Part shown: positions 63,860 through 64,000 of the stretch, piece by piece | Position numbering within the stretch: position 1 is the stretch's first letter | Layout of the letters: every line of letters starts with the position of its first letter | Assembly (NCBI RefSeq): GCF_040222955.1 | Contig: NZ_JAVKCA010000007.1 | Location: 1 to 64,000 of the forward strand | Origin: Marinoscillum sp040222955 | GTDB taxonomy: Bacteria; Bacteroidota; Bacteroidia; Cytophagales; Cyclobacteriaceae | Direction: 5' to 3' | Length of the DNA: 64,000 nt | Notes under the pieces: generated by a model | The model's input: the letters and a program-made list of their open reading frames with translations, nothing else | The model's database searches: none | What the model was told of the DNA's origin: nothing | Translations under genes and position numbers: made by a program

Positions 63860-63950
63860 TCAGCATAGCCCCTATCAGTTGAATTTCGTTTGAGTCTTTG
63901 AGTATACACACTCAAATCAAAACCCCGGTTAGAAAATAAGGCACAAAAAA

Positions 63951-63974
63951 AAGCCATTGACGAATCAATGGCTT
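63951..63974. terminator. Rho-independent terminator
   Basis: AAGCCATTGA, loop CGAA, TCAATGGCTT, with a T-rich tail. It lies about 90 bases after floA and may serve floA or a gene beyond the window. Confidence 0.8.
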
Positions 63975-64000
63975 TCATTTTTATGTATTCGGAGGAGAAT

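Overview
The window looks like a chromosome segment of a free-living, probably marine Bacteroidota bacterium, most likely a Cytophagales relative. Two large secreted proteins end in type IX secretion (T9SS) sorting domains, one of them an M43 protease of cytophagalysin type. Other Bacteroidota-typical genes are a V-type ATPase operon with a DUF2764 gene, a short AraC regulator, a TonB-domain lipoprotein, a FtsX/MacB-type permease without an adjacent ATPase, SPFH proteins and a Lys-rich mini-protein. Genes rarely have a strong Shine-Dalgarno sequence. No rRNA, tRNA, CRISPR array, prophage or intact insertion sequence was found by reading. The assignment is an inference from gene content.

Layout. 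0-7 kb: a secreted CotH-kinase/lamin-tail protein, small unknown genes, a SPOR-domain membrane protein, an inverted-repeat island, a DoxX-like protein, and a REP-like hairpin cluster around a decayed RAYT transposase and a phosphoribosyltransferase-like gene. 7-17 kb: a nine-gene minus-strand operon, usp - E - DUF2764 - A - B - D - I - K - usp, encoding a reduced V-type ATPase whose K ring carries Na+-type ligands, bracketed by two universal stress proteins. 17-24 kb: an ice-binding-like lipoprotein, a DUF302 gene with an apparent frameshift, an overlapping AraC / hybrid histidine kinase / response regulator operon and a TonB-domain lipoprotein.

24-33 kb is a redox and stress block: beta-CASP RNase-like hydrolase plus thioredoxin, OsmC-CbpA-CbpM, a peroxiredoxin, small membrane and metal-binding proteins, and a KefF-like quinone reductase paired with a Kef-type K+/H+ antiporter. 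33-45 kb: an RMD1/YagE (DUF155) protein, an ABC-type permease, tyrS, a large predicted beta-barrel with a poly-lysine tract, a two-gene unit of a predicted barrel and a BIG2-DM13 lipoprotein, and a sortilin/BNR-repeat protein.

45-64 kb: a VapBC module with an 18-bp inverted-repeat operator, a 1643-residue M43 protease with ten tandem beta-domains, then housekeeping genes: ppc, a prohibitin-like SPFH protein, gltA, smc, a DEAD-box helicase and floA. Between smc and the helicase are a stand-alone protein resembling the C-terminal domain of type ISP restriction-modification enzymes and a 35-residue lysine-rich protein.

The observations I rate highest are the orphan type ISP-like domain beside smc, the REP/RAYT cluster that has rewritten the ends of two genes, the BIG2-DM13 lipoprotein with its barrel partner, and the ten-repeat M43 protease.
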